Shown here piece after piece: positions 22,345 to 33,117 of a stretch of DNA of 64,000 bases. Source of the DNA: Oscarella lobularis (taxonomy: Eukaryota; Porifera; Homoscleromorpha; Homosclerophorida; Oscarellidae); contig NC_089175.1 in NCBI RefSeq assembly GCF_947507565.1, forward strand, positions 7,181,733-7,245,732. The letters are read 5' to 3'. Position 1 is the stretch's first letter; each line of letters opens with the position of its first letter. The notes under the pieces are model-generated. The model had not been told where the DNA came from. It searched no databases and worked only from the letters and a program-made list of their open reading frames with translations. The position numbers and the translations under genes are program-made.

Positions 22345-23436
22345 ATGTATACCGTTCCGGCTTTCTTTACCGTTCTTCTCCTTCTCGTCAGTGCAACGTC
22401 TTCGCAGGAGGGACCCGGTCATCAAAGTGAGAGCCAACGATATACAAACTGAGGCTCTGGTATATATATTCGATTTTTTTAATTATCAAAAGGTAAGCGC
22501 TTGGCGCGTTCCGACTCGCCCATCTGCTATGGCTATACTCATCGCTTGCGTTCGTACTACTTGACGCTTGACCCTGAGACAGAAATGGCCGAGCTCAGGT
22601 GTTGTCACGATCGATCTATTATGAATTTGGCGCGTTGGAGAATTTTGAGCGGAGAAGGTATGAGCGATCAGCTTCCGTACTGCTCTGACGCCACTCACGT
22701 CAAATTTGCGTGTTGGAAATACGTGTCGCGTCTCTCTGTTCGACTCTTTGTCAATGTCACGAAATTAAGGAAAGTTGGGCAAACGACGTTCCTTTGCGGA
22801 ACGGAGCCCATGTCCGACAGTGAGTTCACTCTAACGACGAAAATTCGCGTCACATCTCCAGGTTATCGATTCGGTATATGTGCTTTTTCAATCTAATATG
22901 CACTGCTAGGATTGCCCACTCCGACACCGACTACGTTTCACGTTGAGGAACTGAAACCTAAGCTACCCGGTAGTGACGTCATTGTTTATACATATAAACA
23001 CATGCATCTGTTTGGGTTCAGACGGGCTTGGGTCAAGTTGCAACTTGAGTGATCATGCTTCGAATGATCTGGAAAGCCAATGCGAAGAAAGAAAAGTTGT
23101 CACGTGCTTTGGAAATATCTCTTCCCTTGTCTGGACTGTCGGAAAAGAAAGCCATCCTCGTCGCGTTGCTGAATGTGTTAGGGGAAAATGTCCTGTTGTA
23201 TCGTGCTGGAAAGCTTCAGCTAGCGAAGACGGCCTCGAGCTTCATCTTAGTCGCGAGAGCAAAAAGTCAAAGAAAGCGTTCAGATGCGTTCAAGTTCAAG
23301 GTTTGAGTTTGTGTTCTTTCAAAGCGGTGTGGGGCGTGTAGCTAGATTTTCTGTTATTTCACGATGTGTGTTTTCGTGGTTTCCTAACCATTTTTTCACA
23401 AAAGAATGTGCATTTCATTTATACCGTCTCGTGTGA
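22345..23436 (+). CDS. Secreted protein with two Ig-like domains
   Basis: Five exons can be joined in phase (starts near 22,345, 22,491, 22,913, 23,022 and 23,405) to give about 275 residues ending HLYRLV. The signal peptide is MYTVPAFFTVLLLLVSATSS. Domain 1 (exon 2) shows the Ig pattern cysteine, ARW, then KVGQTTFLCG. A Pro/Thr hinge (LPTPTPTTF) follows. Domain 2 (exon 4) shows VVTCFGN, LVWTVG, then AFRCVQVQ. No transmembrane segment or kinase follows. The Ig-like domains recall the single Ig of the receptors, so a decoy receptor or ligand is conceivable, but that is inference. Relics of its flank recur at 28.5 and 30.0 kb. Confidence 0.7.
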
Positions 23437-23725
23437 CCTAAACCCCGGATGCTCAACTGTTAGCGATGAGCTATTAGTCGTTTTCCATAAGGAATACGAT
23501 CGCTTTTGCGTTTGAAATGAACTGTTTGGTGTCAGGAGACGAAGTCGAACCTAAATTCTTCACGAATTGCTGTAATTTGGAGCCGATAATCGCGCCTCTT
23601 TCGAATAGGAACCTCGTTTAGACTTGTTACGTGCCAGCAACGCCATGGTTGGATGTCTTGAAGCACGGTCTCCACTCCTGAAAGCGAAAATCACCTCGAC
23701 GCAGGTAAAATGTGCATGGGGGGCC
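23437..23725. repeat. Duplicated 3' flank block of the Ig gene
   Basis: A block containing the shared string GGAGCCGATAATCGCG and ending GCAGGTAAAATG recurs in the same orientation at about 28,660-28,930 and 30,160-30,425. A weaker match may exist near 33,640. The copy at 28,695-28,931 keeps an open frame and the others do not, so I treat it as non-coding or untranslated sequence. Confidence 0.6.
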
Positions 23726-24550
23726 CTTTCTTTTTTCTCCATTTTGAGAGCTCACCAACGCCGAGTTCCTCGTTCAATGACTCCGATGGGTTCTCTAGTC
23801 TTGTAATAGTAGGATCGCGCCTTTAGTAGATCGAGAAACAGGTAGACTAGAGGAAGTAGTCTGTTTAGTTGTAGACTTATCAATAATTGTTTCTCCGAAG
23901 TCGGACGACTTTGTGTGCGTAGGAGCTTGCCCTTGTGGAGCACGTAGGCGTGTCTAGGTATGACATAATGCGGACGTCGTTCGTAATAACGTCGTTGTCT
24001 TGTTTGCTCTCCCAACGAGCTTTCTTTCAGTCGAGTTAGTCCGGATAGATTGGTTGCCTGTAGTAGAAACGTTCCATGCCAACAGAGAGATGCGCAATTG
24101 ATTGGCTAGTAATGTTGTATAACCCCCGTTCATGCAGTATACCGTAGGCGGAAAGGTTTCCGACCGCCTCTTCATCGCCTTTAGTGCGAATCGGAGGAAA
24201 TTGCAATACGTAGGAAAGCTCATTGTTGCCACAAACACTGGTGCTACGTCTACGCAGATAGATGGTCAAAGTTCCTGGAGACGTCAAAACACGTTGCTCC
24301 GTTTCCATGTACAAGAGATCTCCCTAGCATCCAGCGGTTATTAACTAATGGGCTAAACGACCCTCGGTGCTGCAATTAGGCAATGACGAAAGAAAGCAAC
24401 GACCATTAGGTTCTGACCATAAACGAGCCCTGCCCTTGCCAAATATTCGCGACCGCACATCGTCTTCAACTGAAATGACATCATTGCGCCGAAGTTCTGC
24501 GTGGGTAGCGTAAGTCCACTAGATGATTCATCGGAGAGGAACTAAGCCTC
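23726..24550. other. Upstream region of gene E
   Basis: Short overlapping open frames on both strands are not conserved. A TATAAAA box at 24,551-24,557 lies 64 bases before the gene E start. Confidence 0.55.
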
Positions 24551-24621
24551 TATAAAATGCAAACCGAAACTGCTGGGGACTATAACCATATCGAGAGCTC
24601 AACAGCCAGCATTCGTTCGAA

Positions 24622-25380
24622 ATGAAATCCCTGTTTGTTCTTCTTCTAATCGGGCGCATATGTTCGGCCACCATCTCTTATAATGCTACAGAACTTCGAA
24701 TGGTAATTTTAATTAACGACTCGAACTTGCGGCTTTTTAGTCAAAACGTTTCAGCTTTGCTGTCCGCCTAACATTTCTAAAGGCGACATGAACCTTCCCT
24801 TTGCTATTATCACACCTAGCTCCATCAAGCCATTTTCATTTTCTTTGCCTGGCAACGACAGTGAAAAATCAGTCGACGTCTTTGTAACAGAACCCATCAC
24901 CAGTGCTGGGGAAGCGGACGGGGCTAGAATGCCTTTAATCTGGTATGCGTTTCCCAATCGCCAGCGCTTAGGCGTGAACCGAAATGGAAAAATCGCGTTG
25001 GATCCTGAGGTTGTAATAGGTCTCTTTCCTCTTTTCCCCGACCTTTGTGATATATCTTTCAGGGAAATACCACTTTTAAAGTCATACAACCGTGCAACGA
25101 CAGCGTCGGGATCGCTTACTACCCCTACGGTAATGTTCTTTGCGCTATTCGGAACGAAAATCACAAGGAAAGACATTTTATTGTGTCGTTGAGACAATCC
25201 GCGGAAAAGGGAATTTCCGTCAAAAATTGCGCAAAGTCTGTAGCAAAGGCAAGCAAAACGTTTTGCAAAAGCCGCCAGAAGTTGATTCGTCACCTTCACA
25301 AGCAATTTGCCTATGGCAACCATCCGTTCTTAAATTGGGACAAGTGCCATCAATTTAGGAGGGAAGGTGCTAATTGTTAG
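24622..25380 (+). CDS. Secreted cysteine-rich protein, array family member E (short form)
   Basis: Three exons (24,622-24,702; 24,755-25,009; 25,063-25,380) give 217 residues. The signal peptide is MKSLFVLLLIGRICSA. The family core is IWYAFPNRQRLGVNRNG, NTTFKV, CAIRNE, RHFIVSL, then KNC and FCKS. It ends at the point (REGANC) where A and B continue into their C-terminal cysteine-rich part, so that region is missing. It is convergent with RTK4, whose stop lies 157 bases away. Confidence 0.82.
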
Positions 25381-25536
25381 GAGTGAAGCAATTGCGTCGT
25401 GGCGGGAAAGGAGGAACGTGTTTAGGAGAACATTTTGCGTCGATAGTTTTAAGGCGTAGTAACGAATCATAGAAATTGTCGTTTCGTTTCATCATGCATT
25501 CGAAAGAAGTCGAGAGCACGTTTAAATTTTGAGACG

Positions 25537-27656
25537 TCATACGTCAGAAAATTGCATATACTCGGCCGTTATTTTAGAAAACGTTGGCCTCCTATCGGGG
25601 ACTGAATTCCAACAGAGATCCATGACGTCATATCTATGTCAGAAAACAGGTCAAATAGTGTTCACAATTTTTGTAATGCCGCCTACAGTTTCTGAGAGCA
25701 GTTTCTCGGTTTGCTCATTCGATAGTCTGCTTTTCCGGTCAGCAATTCGAACAACTTCTCGACAGGTATTCCCGGATAGGGAGTTCCGCCCAGAGTCGCT
25801 ATTTCCCACAGAACGATCCCGTAAGACCAGCTAGAAATAGAGTAACACGAACTCCCTTACATGGAGCATTCTTACTCACACGTCGCTATATTCGCTATAC
25901 GTTCGATATAGTAGCACTTCCGGTGCACACCACCGAAACGGAAGAACCCCGCCCTATAACAAATATTGACGTTGGGGCCCTACTGTATCCGCATTGCGAC
26001 GCCTACGCGAGACTTCTTTCGGTAGTAGGCAGCTGACTGAAGGTCCTTAGCGAGTCCAAAATCGGATATCTTAAGTCGTTGTCCCGCGCAGACGAGAACG
26101 TTTCTCGCAGCAAGATCGCGATGAACGCACTAGATGCGATCCTCTCCGAATTCAAATTCTATTTCTGTGAGGTTTTTTTCTTACGCCTTTGGAGACAACG
26201 AAATTCATTCCTTCGGCAATTTGTTGTCCAAAGGCGATTTGCTTGGTATTGTCGAGTCCGACGCTTCTCAGTTTGCGTAGATGACGATGTAGGTCTCCGA
26301 GTTCAGCGTATTCCATTACGATTTTACTCACGCCTGAATAATGTTTTTTTAATTAATCGTATCCCTAAAATACGCCATTTTTTCCTCTTACATTCGTCCT
26401 CTACGCAATAACCGTAGACAAAAATGACGTTTTTGTGCTGACCCAAATTAACGATAATTTCCGCTTCCTTTCGAAGCTCCTTTGCCTTGACGCCCTCTCG
26501 ATCTATTCAGAGAAGATCATTTAGAGAAAGAAATTTACTAGAAATTTGCTGCCTGTGATTCGATGCTCTGTACCTATAAGCATTTTTATTGCGATTCGTT
26601 TATCGTAGATTTCTCCTTGTTTACTCGCAGTTCTTAATTGTCCCTCAGTCACTGTCCCGAATTGACCTTCCCCTGAGACACCATTGGAAGCGTCTTTCAA
26701 CCTTATTAGATTGCTGGTGCCCTTACCTAGCAATTTTCCAACTGAAAGACAGCCAATTGGAATTATTTTGTTTCCGTTCCAAATTTGCCTCTCTTTAGCG
26801 TCTAGAAGATACGTCATTTTGTCCGTGCTATCGTTTGAAGTGACGTCGTTAGAACGTCGTTTTCGTTTTAACACTACTAATAGAACAGCGACTCCAACTC
26901 CAATAAGGAGCACAGCGATGACGCACACCGTAGCAGAGATAGTCGCAGTCTGACGAAAAGTGAAAGTCTCATATGATGCGTTTGGAAATGACGTTATATA
27001 GGATTGATTTGTTGGGGCCGGGGTATCACTGTTTACGTTGGTAGTCGTAGAGTTGAGCCTCTTTTGTTGAAATTTCGCTGTCAATATCTTTGTCGTCGTC
27101 GTCGTCTCTGTGGGCTTAGTGTTATGGGGAATGACGATGTTGACTGTGCAGCACTTCGTTGGAGGATAATAATACTCGAGTCTGCAAACGAATTGACGTC
27201 GGGGCGCGTCGATTAGAGCGCTTCTAATTGTCAATATACGAGATAATGTTGAAACGTATCTCCAGCAATTTGAAGTGTCTTGTTTCGCATTGCACATATC
27301 GACGCTTTTGCTGCTTTTATTGGCAGTCATTTCCCAAGTTAGCCTGTCACCGTCGAAAGTTTTTCTCAAACAATTGATCTCCACGACTTCTCCTCTCGAT
27401 ATGAGAATGTCGTCGTTGGTGATAAGAGTGATCTTTCCTTCGGATTTGCGCCGACACTGGCAAACTGTCGAAGATTGGTTGTTAGGATGCTTTGTTTGAA
27501 AGTAAGCGCGAGTTTGCTATATACCGTAACCTTGCGCAAGACTAGAGCCGACATGAAGTAGGAGATAAGCTATGAGACATAAGAATTGATTTCACATAGT
27601 CCAGGCAAGCGATTTTCAGCATAACCTATGCCCAATACGAGAGACAAAGATGTCAT
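25537..27656 (-). CDS. Ig-type receptor tyrosine kinase RTK4
   Basis: The split signal peptide reads [10 protein letters not shown], then [13 protein letters not shown]. The ectodomain is one Ig-like domain ([24 protein letters not shown]) with a Thr-rich stalk, followed by a transmembrane helix ([20 protein letters not shown]). The juxtamembrane motif is DKMTYLLD, so the asparagine of DNLAY is changed. The kinase has [32 protein letters not shown] and [13 protein letters not shown] in the last exon. It is the most diverged of the four, in both ectodomain and juxtamembrane part. Confidence 0.88.
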
Positions 27657-28288
27657 GGCTTGTCCTATAGTCGAGGGTTCGCTGTCGAATGTCCGACTGG
27701 CTAGTGACGGGGAATTTATAGTAGCGTTGGGCTGATTTACGTACTTTCCCGCTATGCTAGCTTGCGGCCTTTCTCGTGTACCTCTGGCTTCAGAATTTTA
27801 TTAGTTCACATCCTGAGGTCAAGTGTGCTGGCTTCATCACGGGCCAGATGAGAAGCTTATAACCTGTAAGCAAGTGAAGTCTCTCAATTGGACTTATTGA
27901 AAGGCGTCTTGCGTGCGAAGAATAGGTTTTTTTTCGCCCGTTCTGCATGATTCGCTTGACGCAGTTGAATTGGAAGCGGAGGATGGACCGAACGACGGCG
28001 GGAAATGCATGCTGAGCATTGCTCATCGTTTCCTTCCATATTCCAACGCATTATCGCATATTGATCGAGTACGCCACGCCATGGGACTCACGGAAGTGAG
28101 TGGCCCAGTTTGAATAAAACGCCCCGCCGTGAACGGCTTCTTTCTCCGTAAGGACGGTCTTTCTGTTTCTTAGTAAAGTTACAGCTTAGGGCTTCAGTTA
28201 GTATAGAATCGGTTTGAACAATTAGTAAAGCTCGGGAAAGGCGGAGAAATGATGGCTCTATAGCTTCCGCTGGCGCGAGAACGCGGAC
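27657..28288. other. Upstream region of RTK4
   Basis: This begins with the conserved receptor 5' block (about 27,657-27,720). An open frame at 27,913-28,113 has no recognisable domain. No gene is supported. Confidence 0.5.
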
Positions 28289-28372
28289 GGCATGCAGAGA
28301 CATTTACGTCGCGCTCCAGACATTTACGTCACGCTCCAGCTGGCATGCAGAGACATTTACGTCACGCTCCAG
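28289..28372. repeat. Short direct repeats
   Basis: The unit AGACATTTACGTCACGCTCC occurs three times (one with CGCG for CACG), twice preceded by GGCATGCAG. TACGTCAC resembles a CRE half-site, so a regulatory role is possible but unproven. Confidence 0.75.
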
Positions 28373-28549
28373 TTGCGCCTATTAGTGCGAGACAGAAATT
28401 CTTCTCTGTCTGGCTTGTGGTTGACAGACTGGGTCGATAAATATGCAGAGTTCACGTCAGATTGCCATCTTTAATTCCTACTTTTTTTCTACGTAGACTG
28501 CTAGAATAGTTTATTGCAACACTAATTGCGCTTTTCTTTCTGGAACTGC

Positions 28550-29470
28550 AACCTGAATTTGCGGGTAGTTACGACGTCACAGAATATATGCTGCGGTAAT
28601 CTCTCTCTCTATATATATTAATTAGCATTTCTGTTGACCTTTTAAACCCGGTTGTTGCGCAACTAACCCGGATGTTCATCTTTCGAGGAGGCGTTTGGCG
28701 TTTTCCGAAAGGATTTCGATAGTTTTTCTACAGCACCCACGCTTCTTTGCACTCAAAGACCAGCAAGAAGCGAAGTCCCAGCTTGATTGCGGTCATTTGG
28801 AGCCGATTATCGCGCTCTCTCCAATAACTACTTTATTTAGACTGTTTCGCGACTTTTCGAATCCGTTTGAATGGTTCAGAGCACTTTCGCATCTCGGAAT
28901 GGCAAGAAGCGTGTCGTTGCAGGTAAAATGAACACAAGGTCCCCTATAGCATCTATGCCTTTAGCTAAGCCACAGTTTCCTTTCCCAACAAGGACAGGCA
29001 TAGAAACTTAGTGCCATGTTCTTTGAAGCTCCACATCTCATATTCCAGGCTGTAAATCGTTCGCTGTGAAGGTTAATTAACCCCTCAACTTCAGCTAGTA
29101 GAAACACACCATATAGCAGTCTACCTTTGTTCGAGTTGATCGTTTAGTACGCGGCTAGACTAAAGCACTGCTAATTCCACCATCATCCTCTTCTCATGTC
29201 TCACGAGAATTAATTAATTAATGTACGTAAAATGTTCCGTGCCTTTGGACGGTGCATCATTAGTGTATGACGTCCTAGTGTAATAGTAATAATTTTTCAA
29301 TTTATTTAGGTGTCTAATGGTAGAGTAGTACGTGGGCGTTTGACTCATGAGGGGACCATGTAGGTTAGGTTGACCGATCTAAAATAGTTGGCGCGATTCA
29401 ATCAATTTGGATGACCACGTGCTGTTCTGTCGAAGATGCTCCTCAAAATGAAATTGTTAGTGTGATGAGG
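28550..29470. repeat. Duplicated spacer block, copy 1
   Basis: Aligns along most of its length with 30,000-30,980 in the same orientation, including the TGACGTCA-like element, the AACCCGGATGT string, the GGAGCCGAT block and the GTGGGCG segment. It contains a shrunken remnant of the secreted Ig gene's 3' end, without the Ig exons. Confidence 0.65.
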
Positions 29471-29574
29471 AAGTGTGGCTTGCGCTAAACAGAAATTTTG
29501 TTTCCACGTTGGCGAATACCCATCACTTCTCCGTTGTTCCTTAGTCTCAAGCGGGTGATCATGGTTTCACGTTT

Positions 29575-29810
29575 TCAATTGAAGTGACGTTAGAGATTTC
29601 TGAGGAGGGTTCAGGCTGAGTGCCAATCTGGGATGTTTTGGTACTAGCTATAGGGGGCCGGGCGTCCTGTCGCACTAGGGAGTGTGTTTAGATAGGTAAC
29701 GGCGGGGAAGCACCTTCGTTAATTAAATTGCTACTACATGCGAGAATTGATTAGCAGTGATTGGAGTGGAACTCTTGAAGTTCTCCGTGTTTCGCTGCGG
29801 TTAGCTTAAT
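29575..29810 (+). pseudogene. Orphan promoter of a lost secreted family gene
   Basis: Matches the sequence before gene D (about 20,085-20,340), including GGGGCCGG and GGGAAGCACCTTCGTTAA. No signal-peptide exon follows; the sequence passes straight into a receptor relic. Confidence 0.55.
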
Positions 29811-29824
29811 TGCTTTTTTGCTTT

Positions 29825-29990
29825 TCAGAGCACATACGAGAAACTTTTGATGTCGTTTACTCAACAGATAGTTTGCTTTTCGAGTCCGAGGAACTTTTGA
29901 ACGGTTGTTCCAGGATAGGAAATCGCTTCCGTTTCATCGCCAATAGAACGACGACTATTCCAACATCAATAAGGTCCGCAGCAATAACAT
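29825..29990 (-). pseudogene. Relic of a receptor tyrosine kinase
   Basis: Bases 29,850-29,925 align with the receptor exon coding [14 protein letters not shown], read on the minus strand. Directly after, 29,940-29,990 aligns with the transmembrane exon, so the exons between are deleted. It is out of frame. Confidence 0.55.
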
Positions 29991-29999
29991 TTTCCAAAC

Positions 30000-30980
30000 T
30001 ACAGTAATAAGGTGACGTCACAATTTATACACTTTCTCTGGAAGATACGCTTTTTTTATGTCGTTCTGGTCTCCATCGATTAAAGAAGCAAGGCTTAGGG
30101 TTTAGATGGAGTTCTAGGGAAGAGATAGATAGGTAGAGCATTTCTGGTTCTTCTTGTGACTCCAAACCCGGATGTCCTTTTTTGGGCACGCGTTTGGCGT
30201 TTTCCGAAGGATTTCGATCGTTTTTCTACAGCGCACAAACTTCTTTGCACTAAACGACGAGCGAAAATTGAAGTGCTGCGGTAATTTGGAGCCGATAATC
30301 GCGCTCTCTCCAATAGCTACTCTTATTTAGACTATTTTCGCGAAACTACAAATCCGTTCTAATGTCTAAAAGCATTTTTTCCATTCCGGGAAAGCAAAGA
30401 GCTAGCGTGTCATTGCAGGTAAAATGAACGTGGGATCTCCTTTATAGCTAAGCGCTAGCCACAGTCCCCTTTCCCAAGAAACGTCATAAAAATTAGTGCC
30501 CTAATCTTTGAAGCTCTTCTTTCCATACTCTAGGCTGTGAAAGTCAACTTTTCGTTTGCTGTAAAGGATAATAATTAACCTCTTCACTTTTTGCAAATTC
30601 CTCGGCTTTAGCTAGTAAAAACACGCCATATAGCAGAAAATTCCACATAGCAGTCCACCTTGGTTGGAGAATCGATTATAAAGTACGCGGATAGACCAAA
30701 ACGTTGCTAATTCCACGCTTCTGATATCTGACAAGAATTAATGTACGCGAGAGCGTGCAGATCTAAAATTTTTCGTGACCATAAGCGGTGCACCATTAGT
30801 GATTAACGTCCTAGTGTAATAATAATCACAGCGTTGCTTTAGTGGTTGGATGGTAGAGTAGTATATACGTGGGCGCTTGGGTGAACGTGTAGGCCTCCTC
30901 TTACGTCGACGATCTAAACTAGATGGATTAATTCGAAATCTTTTTAATGGGCCACGTGTTGTTCGGTCAAAGACGCTCAA
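30000..30980. repeat. Duplicated spacer block, copy 2
   Basis: Partner of 28,550-29,470. It starts at GGTGACGTCACAATTTATAC and runs to the OXSM 3' end. A minus-strand open frame of 117 codons at 30,738-31,091 overlaps the OXSM last exon in another frame and is not conserved. Confidence 0.6.
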
Positions 30981-31020
30981 CAAAAGCAATGAAAACAAAG
31001 TCAGTTTTCTCCAATGAGTT

Positions 31021-33117
31021 TTACTTGAATGTTTTGAAGCACAAGGACGCGTTTGGGCCGCCGAAGCCGTACGAATTAGATACCGCGACAATTGAATTCA
31101 AGTGACGTGCATCCTGCGCTTCATTCGGAACGTAATTCAAATCGAATTCTTTCGAATCCGAAACGCTGTCGAGGCTAATCGTCGGCGGAAAAATCCTCTT
31201 AGAGAGAAAGAGATTAGACTACTTTTAATTAAGCATACTAATTTATTTTACGTGATGTACAGCGAGTGTTGTAAAGACGGCTTCAACGGCTCCCGATGCC
31301 CCCATCATATGCCCGGTAGCCCCTAGTATAAAACATCGAGCGACTAATACAAATCCTTATAGAGATTATCGCACCTTTCGTAGATGAAAGGGCTATGTCT
31401 TTACGTCTCGATCCAATCAGAGCTTTAATCGCTCTATTCTCGGCAGCATCGCCTTTAAGACGCGAATTCTTAGGCTCAATGGGAATTAATTAAACCTATT
31501 TGAATACCCAACGGAGTCGAAGTTGCATGCGCGTTAATGTAGTTAATTGCATCGGCGGATAGACGTGCATCGCGTAGGGCCGCTTGCATGCAATTCAACG
31601 CTCCGCTGCCGTCTTCAGAAGGCGCTGTCGGATGGCAAGCGTCTCCTAGAAGTCAAACGTACTCGCAATTTCTAAAATTCAGTCAATTTTTTCCTTAGTT
31701 TATACCTGATAAGCCGTAGCCTATAATTTCGGCGTAGATTCGAGCGTTTCGCGCCTTTGCTCTCTCCAACTCCTTGCCAAAGAAATTTGACGACTTCAAT
31801 TTCAAATTCCTTCTTTACTACCTCCATGAAAACGACCCCGCATCCTTCGCTCATAACGAAACCGTCTCTATCTTTATCGAACGGCCGCGACGCTTTCGTT
31901 GGGCAATCGTTGAAATTTGTCGACAATGCTCGAATGCTTCATAGAGAAACGATATAATCAGGGCAATCAATCTGCTATAGGTTCCAATAAACCATGAACT
32001 CCTAACAACATTCGGTTTTTTTCTACACTGCATTTAGCCTAAAATTTTTCGTTCTTCTAAGCGATGGCCCCCATTCAGAGTTTTGGTAAAGGACTCTTTT
32101 ACCTGCAGAATGCTCCCATTGAAAACGGATTTGTGTGACTGTCCGTTGCCCCGGCAATCATTGCATCGGCGTCGCCAGAGCGAATGAGACGAAACGCGTC
32201 GCCGATAGCGTGCGTTCCCGTCGTGCACGCCGTCGAAACGGCGTGATTAGGGCCCTTGAATACTCTCGTTCTTACAGTCACGGAAGTGACGTATCTACAT
32301 TAACCTTGCCTTGAATTGCCATTGCATGCTAATTAAGCCGGCAGTCATATTTGCCATAACACGTGGGATAAAGTAGGGGCTGATGCGTTTGTAACCCTGG
32401 GTGAGGAAAAACCAGCTTGTATTTTGATCCGCCATCCTTACCCTTTCTTTGAATATCTGCATCGCGTTGGCGACATCGTATGGATCGATGGCACTCATGC
32501 CTAAAGTGACTCCCTTTAGAGCCATTTTTTTTCTGTACAAGTAGTTTCAAGTTTGGATTCGTTGTCTCACAATTCGTCTTCTTTCTTCGTCCCGCATACC
32601 ATCAAGCGTTTCTCGACTGTAACCGGCGTCGGTTAATGCTTCGTTAGCGGCGGCAAAAGCGAAGGCCGTGTAAAGGGAAGTGAGTTTTCTCTTCTTTTAT
32701 AAAAGAGCTTTTTATCTTATGAATACTGTCACACGCGTGGAAACCGATTTGGGAACGACGTTGTCGAAATTGAACTCTCCTTCGCCGTCACCACGTGGAA
32801 CAGAACCCGCTAATCGAATTGAATCAATATAAGATCTAAGCGTTGATTCCATTGCCGACCGACACGAGACGGGATGTCTTCGTAACCTTTAGGGGGCCAT
32901 TGGGCATAGATTGACAGAAAAGTAAAGACAAGTATTTAGGAACCTTTTCCAGACGTTCCGCGAATGCCGCATTCGGCTCTGATGAGACGTGGCCAGACGC
33001 GAGTGACTCCGACGCCAAGAGGAGTCACTAAGCCTAGAGACTGCACGCTTGCTCTTTTGTCTGTCGCCGTGGTTCTGACTTACCCAAACCCGTCAATACG
33101 ACTCGTCTTGATCCCAT
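31021..33117 (-). CDS. OXSM: Mitochondrial 3-oxoacyl-ACP synthase (KAS II type)
   Basis: Condensing enzyme of type II (mitochondrial) fatty acid synthesis, joining malonyl-ACP to the growing acyl-ACP. Short exons read [33 protein letters not shown], then the active-site cysteine in [25 protein letters not shown], the histidine segment [29 protein letters not shown] and the last exon with [13 protein letters not shown] (stop at 31,021-31,023). The likely start ATG at 33,117 leaves almost no targeting peptide, so an upstream exon may be missing from this model. The motif is GFGGPN where most relatives have GFGGTN. It is single and intact, but pieces of it are scattered in the RTK array to its left. 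Confidence 0.9.

Noticed and set aside
3950-25700. All four receptor kinases first seemed to stop right after the KPRNCSQKL segment, as if the end of the C-lobe were missing.
   Set aside because: A GT donor at that point joins in frame to a short last exon with YDIM, CWNSVPD and RPTF in every copy, so the kinases are complete.
30738-31091. 117-codon minus-strand open frame.
   Set aside because: It overlaps the last OXSM exon in a different frame and is not conserved in the sister block at 29 kb.
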